Shown piece after piece: positions 17,397 through 25,521 of a stretch of 62,031 nucleotides of DNA. How positions within the stretch are numbered: the first letter of the stretch is position 1; each line of letters begins with the position of its first letter. Origin of the DNA: Roseovarius sp. GTDB taxonomy: Bacteria; Pseudomonadota; Alphaproteobacteria; Rhodobacterales; Rhodobacteraceae. The DNA lies in NCBI RefSeq assembly GCF_027019125.1, contig NZ_JALUXE010000007.1, forward strand, positions 1 through 62,031. Reading direction: 5' to 3'. The notes beneath the pieces were generated by a model, which worked only from the letters and a program-made list of their open reading frames with translations, did not search any database and was not told the DNA's origin. A program made the translations under genes and the position numbers.

Positions 17397-17837
17397 ATGA
17401 AACATCTGTTGTCTGCCGCTGCGGTTGCCATGCTGGCAGTACCCGCCCAAGCCGCACCGCTCTGCGATGATCTGGGTTTTGCCGGGCTTTTGGCGAAATG
17501 CAACCGCGGGGATGAAATCGAGGTCACTCTGGCCTCGGGCAAGCCCTTGGGCGAGGGGCCGATCACCCTGCAATCGGGGGCCTATTACGAGATGGAGATC
17601 ACCGCCGACGGCAGTGCAGAACTGGCGCTGACGGGGCCAGAGTTCTTTCGCGCGATCTGGATGGACGAGATCGTGATCAATGACATCGAGATCCGGCCAA
17701 TGGCAATCGACAGTTTCGAGTTTGACGATGCGGGCACGGCAGAGTTTTCCTTTATCGCGATCAAGCCGGGGCGGTATAACCTCCTGATCCCCGGCACGAC
17801 GGGTGAGAGCCAGCGGCTCGAGTTCATCATTCAATAA
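17397..17837 (+). CDS. Small secreted protein of unknown function in the PQQ-ABC operon
   Basis: 146 aa, signal MKHLLSAAAVAMLAVPAQA. The mature part is acidic and beta-rich, with a plausible immunoglobulin/cupredoxin-like sandwich (PITLQSGAYYEMEITADGSA, AEFSFIAIKPGRYNLLIPG), but the His/Cys/Met ligand set of a copper protein is missing. C23 and C35 near the N-terminus could form a disulfide. I do not recognise a named family with confidence. GTG at 17394 directly precedes ATG 17397; the ATG is chosen. It is 34 bases after the beta-propeller gene and 48 before the ATPase gene. Confidence 0.72.
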   Translation: MKHLLSAAAVAMLAVPAQAAPLCDDLGFAGLLAKCNRGDEIEVTLASGKPLGEGPITLQSGAYYEMEITADGSAELALTGPEFFRAIWMDEIVINDIEIRPMAIDSFEFDDAGTAEFSFIAIKPGRYNLLIPGTTGESQRLEFIIQ

Positions 17838-17885
17838 GGTCGCGCTCGGGTCTATGGTAGCCCCCAAAGCAGGTAGGAACGCGGC

Positions 17886-18605
17886 ATGACGGGGCTGAGG
17901 ATCGAGGGGCTGGGATTTTCCTATGGGGCCAAGCGGGCCTTGGACGATGTAGGCTTTGAGGTGGCGCAGGGCGCGTTCTGTGCCCTGCTTGGCCCCAATG
18001 GCGCGGGGAAATCGACGCTTTTTGCGCTGCTCACACGGCTTTTCACCACGCGCGAGGGGCGGATCAGGGTGGCGGGCCATGACATAGCCACCCATCCCCG
18101 CCAGGCGCTGGCGCGGATCGGGGTGGTGTTTCAGCAACAGACGCTGGATCTCGACCTGAGTGTGCGGCGCAACCTGCGCTATTTCGCGGCCCTGCACGGG
18201 CTGGCGGGCCGGGCGGCGGAACTGCGGATTGATGCGGCGCTGGAGCGGATGGCGATGCGTGAGCGTGCGGATGAATTGGCGCGTGATCTGAACGGGGGGC
18301 ACCGCAGGCGCACCGAGATCGCCCGCGCGCTGGTGCATCAACCGGCGGTTCTGCTCTTGGATGAGGCGACCGTGGGGCTGGATGCAGAGGCACGGCGCGC
18401 GATTACGAGCCATGTGCATGACCTCTGCGCGAATGACGGCCTGACCGCGCTCTGGGCCACGCATCTGACCGATGAGGTCTGGTCCGAGGATCGGCTGATC
18501 ATCCTGCACCGGGGCCGCGTGCTGGCCGACGGCATCACCCGTGAGATTGCCGGGCAAGAAGGGCTGACAGAGCGGTTTCTGAGCCTGACAGGGGCGCCCG
18601 CATGA
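17886..18605 (+). CDS. ABC transporter ATPase, PQQ-dependent dehydrogenase system
   Basis: 239 aa ATP-binding subunit. Walker A GPNGAGKST (36-44), Q-loop VVFQQQ and Walker B LLLDEATVGLD with a later switch His in LWATHLTDE. The signature motif is altered: LNGGHRRRTEIARAL where LSGGQ(Q/M)RR is usual. This sequence class is NodI/CcmA-like and belongs to ABC-2 exporters. It is known as 'ABC transporter ATP-binding protein, PQQ-dependent alcohol dehydrogenase system'. The stop overlaps the permease start (ATGA), so both are made together. The exported substrate is unknown. Confidence 0.88.
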   Translation: MTGLRIEGLGFSYGAKRALDDVGFEVAQGAFCALLGPNGAGKSTLFALLTRLFTTREGRIRVAGHDIATHPRQALARIGVVFQQQTLDLDLSVRRNLRYFAALHGLAGRAAELRIDAALERMAMRERADELARDLNGGHRRRTEIARALVHQPAVLLLDEATVGLDAEARRAITSHVHDLCANDGLTALWATHLTDEVWSEDRLIILHRGRVLADGITREIAGQEGLTERFLSLTGAPA

Positions 18606-19393
18606 GGGCGCTCCTGATTGCGCTGGCGGCAATTGTGACACGCGAGGCGTTGCGCTTTGCGCGGCAACGCTCGCGCTTTGTCTCGGCGCTAGTGCGGCCC
18701 CTCGTGTGGCTTGTGGTCTTTGCCGCAGGATTTCGGGCCGCACTCGGCCTGTCGATCATCCCGCCTTATCAGACCTATATTACCTATGAGACCTATATCG
18801 TGCCGGGGCTGTGCGGCATGATCCTGCTCTTCAATGGCATGCAATCCTCGCTCAGTCTGGTTTATGATCGGGAAATGGGGTCGATGCGGCTGTTGCTGAC
18901 CAGCCCGTTGCCGCGCTGGTGGCTTTTGTTCGCCAAGATCCTTGCCGGAACAGCGGTGTCGGTGCTGCAATGCTACGCGTTTCTGGGCATTGCGGCGGCG
19001 ATGGGGATCAAGATGCCGATGATGGGCTATCTCTATGTGCTGCCTGCGCTGGTGCTTGGCGGGGTGATGCTGGGCGCGCTTGGTGTGGCGCTTTCGTCCT
19101 TCATCAGTCAGATGGAAAACTTCGCAGGTGTGATGAACTTCGTGATCTTTCCCACGTTTTTCATGTCCACGGCTCTCTACCCTCTGTGGCGAATGGCGGA
19201 AAGCTCTATGCTGTTGCGCGACATATGTGCGGTCAACCCGTTCAGCCATGCCGTCGAACTGATCCGCTTTGCGCTCTATGAACAGTTCAACGGCATGGCG
19301 CTGTTGTGGACTGCGCTGGCAAGTCTGGTGTTTCTTGGTCTGGCGCTCTGGGGTTATGATCCGGGACGCGGGGTGATGCGGCGAAGGGGCTGA
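18602..19393 (+). CDS. ABC-2 type permease, PQQ-dependent dehydrogenase system
   Basis: 263 aa with six membrane segments, the ABC-2 exporter layout (NodJ/DrrB type). Recognisable parts are RPLVWLVVFAAGF in the first helix, PGLCGMILLFNGMQSSLSLV, VYDREMGSMRLLLTSPLPRW (the coupling segment) and the late FPTFFMSTALYPLWRM. It pairs with the ATPase upstream by a 4-base overlap. An exporter-type channel together with two periplasmic proteins that resemble import or receptor parts is unusual. Confidence 0.88.
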   Translation: MRALLIALAAIVTREALRFARQRSRFVSALVRPLVWLVVFAAGFRAALGLSIIPPYQTYITYETYIVPGLCGMILLFNGMQSSLSLVYDREMGSMRLLLTSPLPRWWLLFAKILAGTAVSVLQCYAFLGIAAAMGIKMPMMGYLYVLPALVLGGVMLGALGVALSSFISQMENFAGVMNFVIFPTFFMSTALYPLWRMAESSMLLRDICAVNPFSHAVELIRFALYEQFNGMALLWTALASLVFLGLALWGYDPGRGVMRRRG

Positions 19394-19417
19394 GAGGTCT
19401 CAGACCTTGGTGTGAGT

Positions 19418-19437
19418 AGGCCCGCGCGTGGGCCTTT
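19418..19437 (+). terminator. Hairpin with T-run after the ABC permease gene
   Basis: AGGCCC (19418-19423) and GGGCCT (19430-19435) form a 6-bp stem with a 6-nt loop, ending in TTT. It is a weak intrinsic terminator, 24 bases after the permease stop. Confidence 0.5.
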
Positions 19438-19446
19438 GCTAGGATA
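19435..19446 (+). promoter_or_regulatory. Shared word TTTGCTAGGATA upstream of the response regulator gene
   Basis: Second exact copy of the 12-base word seen at 15144-15155. It follows a hairpin T-run here too and lies only 5 bases from the response-regulator start, so if it is a -10 element the message would be leaderless or start inside the gene; it may instead be an operator. Confidence 0.35.
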
Positions 19447-19451
19447 AAAGA

Positions 19452-20174
19452 ATGACACCGAAAACGGCGCATATTCCAGGCACCCGTCCCGCACCTGCGG
19501 GACCGGGGCGTTTTACGACGGCGCTCATTGTGGATGATCATCCGCTGTTCTGCGATGCGCTGTCGATGACGCTGAAATCGGTGGCTGGCATTGCCCGGAT
19601 CGACACCGCCGAGAGCCTCGATCAGGCGCTGGAGATGGTGGCCGAGAATGGCTCGCCTGACATTATCGTGCTCGATCTCAACCTGCCGGATGTGAGCGGG
19701 CTGGATGGGCTTGCACGGCTGAGGGCCGTCGCGGGCGAGACGCCGATTGTTGTTGTGTCCTCGATGTCCGAGAGCCGGATGGTCTGTTCTGTCATCCACG
19801 CAGGGGCGGCGGGTTTTGTGCCCAAACACAGCCAGCGGCCGGTGTTCCGCGCGGCCTTCGAGGCGATTGCGGCGGGTGATATATTCCTGCCCGAAGGGGT
19901 CGTGTTGACCAAGATGCAGGAACAGCCGGTCAATGACCGCGACGAGGCGGTGGAGCGTCTGGCGCATCTGACGCGGCAGCAGGCGCGCATCCTGCAATTG
20001 ATCTGCGAGGGGCGATTGAACAAACAGATCGCCTATGAATTGTCGATTGCCGAAACCACGGTCAAGACCCATGTCACCGCCATTATGCGCAAACTGGGGG
20101 TGCAGACCCGCACCCAGGCGGTGCTGATCGCGCAGATGGCGAGCTTCTCTAACGTCTTGCGCGAAACGGAGTAA
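19452..20174 (+). CDS. LuxR/NarL-type response regulator
   Basis: 240 aa. Receiver domain (about 25-140) with acidic pair in IVDDHPLF and phosphorylated Asp D75 in VLDLNLPD; C-terminal LuxR helix-turn-helix LTRQQARILQLICEGRLNKQ through TTVKTHVTAIMRKLGVQTRT. It should be the partner of the hybrid kinase two genes on. Paracoccus FlhR and Rhodobacter RfdR/AfdR are regulators of this type that control formaldehyde and XoxF genes, so control of this regulon is the likely role; the exact counterpart cannot be told here. Confidence 0.87.
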   Translation: MTPKTAHIPGTRPAPAGPGRFTTALIVDDHPLFCDALSMTLKSVAGIARIDTAESLDQALEMVAENGSPDIIVLDLNLPDVSGLDGLARLRAVAGETPIVVVSSMSESRMVCSVIHAGAAGFVPKHSQRPVFRAAFEAIAAGDIFLPEGVVLTKMQEQPVNDRDEAVERLAHLTRQQARILQLICEGRLNKQIAYELSIAETTVKTHVTAIMRKLGVQTRTQAVLIAQMASFSNVLRETE

Positions 20175-20220
20175 GCGGATTACGCTCTCACCGGGGTGGA
20201 GGACCCCAATGGGAGGAGTC

Positions 20221-21387
20221 ATGGACAGCAGCCTGTCAGAGCTGGCGCTGTGTGATCACGCTATCGTTGCGCGTGCCGAGGTGCCGCATGATGCCGAGGA
20301 TGCGATTGGCTGCCTGCGCCGAGCCATGGGCGACGTGCGGTTGGCGCTGGTGCTGTTCTTCGTCACGCCAGAGGCGGATTTCGAAGGGTTGATGGCCGAG
20401 GCCGCCCGCGTCTTTGTCGATAGCCGCTGCGTCGGTTGCACCACCGCCGGTGAGATCGGGATGAGCGGCTATGCCGAGGGTAGCATCGTCGCCGTGGGGT
20501 TTGCCGCCGATCATTTTCATGCGGTGGTGCAGGTGGTGACGCCGCTGTCAGAACTGGACAGCACCGCCTGCGTTTCCCAGACGGTGCGGGCGCGGGCGTG
20601 GCTGGCGACGCAGGCGGGCGAGAGTCTGCCCAACGAATTCGCCTTTCTCGCGGTCGATGGATTGTCGCTCAAGGAGGATGAACTGGTTGCGGCCATCGCG
20701 GCGGGGCTTGGGCCGATGCCGCTCTTTGGTGGATCGGCGGCGGATGGTGAGCGCTTCGCACAAACGCTGATTTCCTGTGATGGGGTGACGCTGCGCAATT
20801 CCGCCGTTGTCTGCCTCATGCGCACCGATTGCCCGGTGCGGGTGTTCCGGCTCGATCATTTCCAACCGACCGACCGGCGCATGGTCGTGACGGATGCCGA
20901 CCCTGCGCGCCGCATCGTGCATCAGATCAACGCTGAGGTGGCGGCACAGGAATATGCCCGCATCCTTGGTTGCCGGATTGACGAACTGACGCCCTCGACC
21001 TTTGCCGAAAACCCGGTGGTGGTGCGGATCGGCGGTCAGCATCATGTGCGCGCCATTCAGCGCGCAGAGGCGAATGGCGACTTGCAGTTCTTTTCCGCGA
21101 TTGACGAAGGGCTGGTTCTTACCCTCGCGCAGTCGCAGGACATGGCGGCGCACCTGGATCGCGAACTGGCCGGGCTGGGGATCGAGACTGCGCCGCTGAC
21201 GGTGTTGGCCTGCGACTGTATCTTGCGCCGGACCGAAGTGCAGCAGCGCCAGATCGGCCCCGAGATTTCGCGCATTCTGGCAGCGCATCGGGTGGTGGGA
21301 TTTTCCACCTATGGCGAGCAGATCAACGGCCTGCATGTCAATCAGACCATGACCGGGGTGGCGATCTATCCCCCCTTGGGGCGCTAA
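20221..21387 (+). CDS. FIST sensory-domain protein
   Basis: 388 aa cytoplasmic protein made of FIST N (about 15-200) and FIST C (about 225-370) domains: VGCTTAGEIG, GSIVAVGFAADHFHAVV, FAFLAVDGLSLKEDELVA, PLFGGSAADGERF, GFSTYGEQINGLHVNQTMTG. FIST proteins are thought to sense small molecules, possibly amino acids. ATG 20221 follows GGGAGGAG; an ATG four codons upstream lacks that spacing. It is between a response regulator and a hybrid kinase, so it probably feeds signal to the kinase. The ligand is unknown; an alcohol, aldehyde, PQQ or metal are all possible. Confidence 0.88.
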   Translation: MDSSLSELALCDHAIVARAEVPHDAEDAIGCLRRAMGDVRLALVLFFVTPEADFEGLMAEAARVFVDSRCVGCTTAGEIGMSGYAEGSIVAVGFAADHFHAVVQVVTPLSELDSTACVSQTVRARAWLATQAGESLPNEFAFLAVDGLSLKEDELVAAIAAGLGPMPLFGGSAADGERFAQTLISCDGVTLRNSAVVCLMRTDCPVRVFRLDHFQPTDRRMVVTDADPARRIVHQINAEVAAQEYARILGCRIDELTPSTFAENPVVVRIGGQHHVRAIQRAEANGDLQFFSAIDEGLVLTLAQSQDMAAHLDRELAGLGIETAPLTVLACDCILRRTEVQQRQIGPEISRILAAHRVVGFSTYGEQINGLHVNQTMTGVAIYPPLGR

Positions 21388-21390
21388 GCC

Positions 21391-23592
21391 ATGTCGGCGG
21401 CACTGATTGACAATTCTGACCCGCTGGATCGGCAGAACGGCAAGCTGCTCAAGATCATCGAAGTCTTGATGCGCCGGGTCGAGCAGGTGACGGATGACGG
21501 CGGGGCGGCCTATGCGCATTTCGAGCGGGCGGTCATCCTCGAAGATCAGATCAGCGAACGCACCCGCGATCTCGAACACGCGCTTGACCTGCTTAACGAA
21601 TCCAATGCGCAACTGGCACAGGCGATCCGGCAGGCCGAGCGGGCGCGCTCGGATCTCGCCAATGCCATCGAGACGATTCAGGAAGGGTTCGCGCTCTTTG
21701 ACAGCGACGGGCGGCTGGTGCTGAACAACAGCCGCTTTGGCATGTATATGCCCGATCTGGTGGCCGAATTGCGCCCCGGTCTGGAGTTCGCCGATTACGT
21801 GCGCCACGCGAGCCAGAGCCGGTTTCTGGAGCTGCCTGACGTGCAGAGCCGAGGCGATTGGGCCGCGCGGCGGATGCAGTTGCATCAGGAAAAGCATGTG
21901 ATGTTCAACCTCAACCTGACCGGCGATTGCTGGGTTCAGGTCAGCGAGCATCGCACCCGCGACGGACAAACGGTGATCCTGCAAACCGACATCACCGATA
22001 TTATCCGGCTGGAACGGCGCGAGCGTGGCAAGCTCCTGGATGATCAGGCGCAGTTGATCCGGGCAACGTTGGAGCACATTGATCAGGGTGTGTGCATCTT
22101 TGATCGAAGCGGGCAGTTGCGCGGCTGGAACCAGAACGCAGGCAGCATGTTGTCGATCCCGATCTCGCGGTTTCGGGTGGGGATCGAGTTTGATGTCATT
22201 CTGCGACGCATCGGCAGCGATTTTGAGATCGAGGGCGGTCTGACCGCGCGTGACATTGCTGCTTGGGTGGCGGCACAGGACCGACGCGCGCCGCTACGGT
22301 TCTACATGCGCTCGGGCACGCACAAGACCTTGGATGTTTTTGCCCGGCAAATGCCCGACCGGGGCTTTGTTATCAGTTTCTCGGACGTGACGGCAGAACG
22401 TGCTGCGACGCGCGCGCTTGCCCATGCCAATGAGCGGCTGGAACAGCGGGTCCGTGACCGCACGCTGGAGCTGGAGGATGCGCTTGGCAAGGCCGAGCGC
22501 GCCAATGCCTCGAAATCGCGGTTCGTGGCGGCGGCAAGCCATGATCTGCGCCAGCCGTTATCGGCGGCGCGTCTCTATCTTGCATCCTTGCAAGACGAGC
22601 TGGCCAGCGACGATCACCGCGGCTTGATGGACAAGGCGCAGCGGGCGCTGACAAGCGTCGAGGATATCATCGACGCTCTGCTGGATATTTCGCGGCTTGA
22701 GTCGGGGCATGTCGAGGTCGATGTGACCCATGTGCCGCTTCGCCGGATCATGGACCAGTTGATCGACGAGTTTGCGCCCATGGCCGCACTCAAGGGGTTG
22801 GATTTGCGCTATGTGCCCTGCGCGGCTGTGATCGAGAGCGATGCAAGCTACCTGCGGCGTGTGTTGCAGAACCTGATTGCGAATGCGATCCGCTACACGC
22901 CCTCGGGCCGGGTGCTGGTGGGCGCGCGACGGCAGGGGCGCAATCTGCGGCTTGAGGTGCGCGACACCGGGCCGGGGATAGCCCCCGCGGATCAGGACCG
23001 TATTTTTCAGGAATTTCATCGGCTTGATGCCCATGTCAGCGCGGCTGAAGGTATGGGGCTCGGGCTGGCTATCGTGGACCGGGCCTGTGCGCTCTTGGGG
23101 CATCCGCTGGAGTTGCGGTCTGATCTGGGCTGCGGGGCCTGCTTTAGCGTAACCGTGCCGCTGGTGTCTGTGGCGCGGACTGGACCCGAGGGCTGGGGCA
23201 GCGCTGCGCGGGTGCGCGCCTCGCTGGAGGGGCGGATTGTGCTCTTGATCGAGAACGATCCTGACCTGCGCCAGGCCCTTACGCTACTCTTGCACGGTTG
23301 GGGTGCAGATGTGGTCGAGGCGGGCAATCTCTTTGAAGCGCTGACGCAACTGGCAGATCTTGGGCTCAGTCCTGATGCGATACTGGTGGATTACGAACTG
23401 GACGAGGGGGTGCGCGGGCCAGATGTGATCGCGCGCATCATCGCGCGGCACGGGGCCATTCCCGCGCGGATCATCACCGGGCACCTGACGGCGGACATGC
23501 ACGCGCACTGCCGCTCCGCGGGGTTGGAGGTGTTGCCGAAACCTATTGATCCAGCACAGCTTGAGGCCTTTCTGGCGGCGGCGGTGGGGTGA
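21391..23592 (+). CDS. Hybrid histidine kinase with two PAS domains and a receiver
   Basis: 733 aa, no membrane segment, so a soluble sensor. Order: coiled coil (about 45-95), PAS (TIQEGFALFDSDGRLVLNN, about 97-210), PAS (HIDQGVCIFDRSGQLRGWN, about 227-340), coiled coil, HisKA with H384 in AASHDLRQPL, HATPase with NLIANAIRYTPSG, DTGPGIAP and GMGLGLAIV, and a receiver with D667 in LVDYELDEG. It starts 3 bases after the FIST gene. This resembles the soluble hybrid kinases NahK/ErcS' and RfdS/FlhS that govern quinoprotein or formaldehyde genes. Output is presumably to the LuxR-type regulator upstream. Confidence 0.9.
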   Translation: MSAALIDNSDPLDRQNGKLLKIIEVLMRRVEQVTDDGGAAYAHFERAVILEDQISERTRDLEHALDLLNESNAQLAQAIRQAERARSDLANAIETIQEGFALFDSDGRLVLNNSRFGMYMPDLVAELRPGLEFADYVRHASQSRFLELPDVQSRGDWAARRMQLHQEKHVMFNLNLTGDCWVQVSEHRTRDGQTVILQTDITDIIRLERRERGKLLDDQAQLIRATLEHIDQGVCIFDRSGQLRGWNQNAGSMLSIPISRFRVGIEFDVILRRIGSDFEIEGGLTARDIAAWVAAQDRRAPLRFYMRSGTHKTLDVFARQMPDRGFVISFSDVTAERAATRALAHANERLEQRVRDRTLELEDALGKAERANASKSRFVAAASHDLRQPLSAARLYLASLQDELASDDHRGLMDKAQRALTSVEDIIDALLDISRLESGHVEVDVTHVPLRRIMDQLIDEFAPMAALKGLDLRYVPCAAVIESDASYLRRVLQNLIANAIRYTPSGRVLVGARRQGRNLRLEVRDTGPGIAPADQDRIFQEFHRLDAHVSAAEGMGLGLAIVDRACALLGHPLELRSDLGCGACFSVTVPLVSVARTGPEGWGSAARVRASLEGRIVLLIENDPDLRQALTLLLHGWGADVVEAGNLFEALTQLADLGLSPDAILVDYELDEGVRGPDVIARIIARHGAIPARIITGHLTADMHAHCRSAGLEVLPKPIDPAQLEAFLAAAVG

Positions 23593-23602
23593 GGCGCGCG
23601 GC

Positions 23603-24751
23603 CTATCCGATAAATCGGCGTGCCGCGTCGCCCGCCATGTAGCTGATCCGACCCTGCGCGATGGTCGCCATGACACGTCGCGTTTCGGGGGCGAGGACAA
23701 CCAGATCGGCGCGCAGGCCGGGCCGGATTGCGCCGCGATCCGTCAGCCCCAAGAGCCGCGCCGGACCCGAGGAAATCAAGCCCCAGGCGGTTGCCAGATC
23801 GCACACCCCGCCATCGGCCAAGAGAAAGGCCGCACGGCGCAGCGAAGGGTAATGGTAATCCGAGGCCAACGCATGCACGAGGCCCATGGCCACCAGATCG
23901 ACGGCGCTGACATTGCCCTTGTGTGACCCACCCCGCACCAGATTGGGCGCACCCATGATGACATGATCGCCGCCCGCGCGCGCCTCTTCGGCAGCCTCAA
24001 GCGTTTCGGGAAACTCGGCGATGGTCATGCCGCGCGCGCGCGCGCGCCTGCGGCCCTCGGCGGTGGCATCGTCATGGCTTCCCAGTCGGACGCCGCGCGT
24101 GGTCAGGCGGGCGGCGAGACGCTCCAATGCGGGGCCGACCTCGGGCATGCGGTCATGCAGGCCTTGGATGAATTCCAGATGCTTTTCGGGGTTGCGCCCG
24201 ATGCGCAGCGCCTGTCCGGTCAGCCCCTGTGGACGCTTGCCCGCTGCAAGCGCCTTGTGCGGCAGGTGATCGTTGAACACGAGATAGCCGATGCCATGCC
24301 GCGCGACCATGTCTTCGACCGCGCTGTAATCATCCAGCAGCGCCATCTCGAACCGCAATTGCGCGTGCAGGTCGGTTTCGACGCTCGCGCGCACCTTGGT
24401 CAGGGCTGCAAAGACCTGATCGGCGAACTCTGGTCCGCGCATACCGCCTTCCCAGCTGTAGAACTGTGCCAGAACGGCGGTGGTGATGCCATTCGCGGCC
24501 AATTCCGCCTCGGTCGCAATCATGCCTTGGGCAAGGTCCTTCATCGCGCCGCGCCGGGGGGCCAGATGCCGCTCGAACCCGTCGCCATGAACATCGACGA
24601 TGCCCGGCAGGATCATGTAGCCGCTCAGGTCCACCGCGCGACCCGTGGGGGTACTGGCAATCCGCCCCTCGCTGATCGAGAGGTCGCAGGTGGTTAGCCC
24701 TTCGGGCGTCAGCACCTGCGCGTGACACAATGTGATCTCAAGCGCTGTCAT
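23603..24751 (-). CDS. phnM: PhnM, ribose-1-methylphosphonate triphosphate diphosphatase
   Basis: 382 aa amidohydrolase-family enzyme. PhnM removes diphosphate from alpha-D-ribose 1-methylphosphonate 5-triphosphate in the C-P lyase pathway. Seen: DLSGYMILPGIVDVHGDGFE with metal-binding H/D, HLAPRRGAM, the NGITTAVLAQFYSWEGG region, LVFNDHLPHK, LGSHDDAT, EFPETLEAA, MGAPNLVRGGSHKGNVSA and ASDYHYPSL. The protein looks complete. No other phn gene is in the window, which is odd since phnM is normally in a phnGHIJKLNM group. A run of eight CG repeats lies within it at 24031-24047. Confidence 0.88.
   Translation of the reverse strand: MTALEITLCHAQVLTPEGLTTCDLSISEGRIASTPTGRAVDLSGYMILPGIVDVHGDGFERHLAPRRGAMKDLAQGMIATEAELAANGITTAVLAQFYSWEGGMRGPEFADQVFAALTKVRASVETDLHAQLRFEMALLDDYSAVEDMVARHGIGYLVFNDHLPHKALAAGKRPQGLTGQALRIGRNPEKHLEFIQGLHDRMPEVGPALERLAARLTTRGVRLGSHDDATAEGRRRARARGMTIAEFPETLEAAEEARAGGDHVIMGAPNLVRGGSHKGNVSAVDLVAMGLVHALASDYHYPSLRRAAFLLADGGVCDLATAWGLISSGPARLLGLTDRGAIRPGLRADLVVLAPETRRVMATIAQGRISYMAGDAARRFIG
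24031..24047. repeat. Run of eight CG dinucleotides inside phnM
   Basis: CG repeated eight times plus a final C, encoding an Arg/Ala alternation (RRRARARGM). Such runs can slip or adopt Z-form DNA; the reading frame is intact here. Confidence 0.9.
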
Positions 24752-24753
24752 CG

Positions 24754-25482
24754 TTATCTCCGCCCCAAGAGCGCATCGCCAAGGGTCAGGCCATGGTTGA
24801 ATTGGCCATGTTCCAGAAACTCTTCGACCTGCGCGATAACGAGAGGATTGTTCATCAGGAAAGTATGCGTGACCGGCAGGGTGATGTGATCTGCCATCCC
24901 CTCGACGCGCGTCGAGGCGACCGAGACCTTGCCATCGTCTGGCCCCTCGATCAGGCTGGAAAAATAGGGGTTGAGCGAACGGGTGCCTGCGATCACCCCC
25001 AGTTCGAAATCCACTGGCGGCAGGTTTTCCGGCACACCGCCAGGCCCGGTTTTCAGTTGCAGCCCCGCAGGTCCATTGAGCCAGCGAAACAGCTCGAGCC
25101 CGCCCAGTTCATCCACCAACTCGCTGCCATGATTGGGCGGGGCCAGCATCACGACGCGCCCCATCTGTGCGGGGCGGTTATCCTTGAGCCAGAGCCGCAA
25201 GAGGATGCCGCCCATGGAATGCGTGACGAAATGCACCCGCGTTGCACCACAGACCCGCACTGCAAAGGGCAGGGTTTCGCGCGCGAGCCGTTCGATTTCC
25301 TCTTCGGTCGAGGGGTAATCGGGGCTGAACACGTCATAGCCACGCGCTTCGAGCACCTCTTGGAGGATCACAAAGGACGCATCGGAGCGCGCCAACCCAT
25401 GCAACAGCACCACGCAGTCGGCCCTCGCCGCCGCTGTCCAAAGGGCCAGGATCAGGCCGGTAAGGATGCTCCATCTGTTCAT
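24754..25482 (-). CDS. Secreted alpha/beta hydrolase (lipase/esterase-like)
   Basis: 242 aa with signal peptide [21 protein letters not shown]. The HG oxyanion segment [11 protein letters not shown], nucleophile S89 in [10 protein letters not shown], and a probable acid/His late in the protein ([20 protein letters not shown]) fit a class of short triacylglycerol-lipase/PGAP1-like hydrolases. The chain is compact and lacks a lid domain. It ends 2 bases before phnM begins on the same strand, so they may be co-transcribed, but no functional link is clear. Substrate unknown. Confidence 0.8.
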   Translation of the reverse strand: MNRWSILTGLILALWTAAARADCVVLLHGLARSDASFVILQEVLEARGYDVFSPDYPSTEEEIERLARETLPFAVRVCGATRVHFVTHSMGGILLRLWLKDNRPAQMGRVVMLAPPNHGSELVDELGGLELFRWLNGPAGLQLKTGPGGVPENLPPVDFELGVIAGTRSLNPYFSSLIEGPDDGKVSVASTRVEGMADHITLPVTHTFLMNNPLVIAQVEEFLEHGQFNHGLTLGDALLGRR

Positions 25483-25521
25483 GCCGCCCCCATAGGTGCA
25501 AATGCGCGTTGTGAACAGAGC

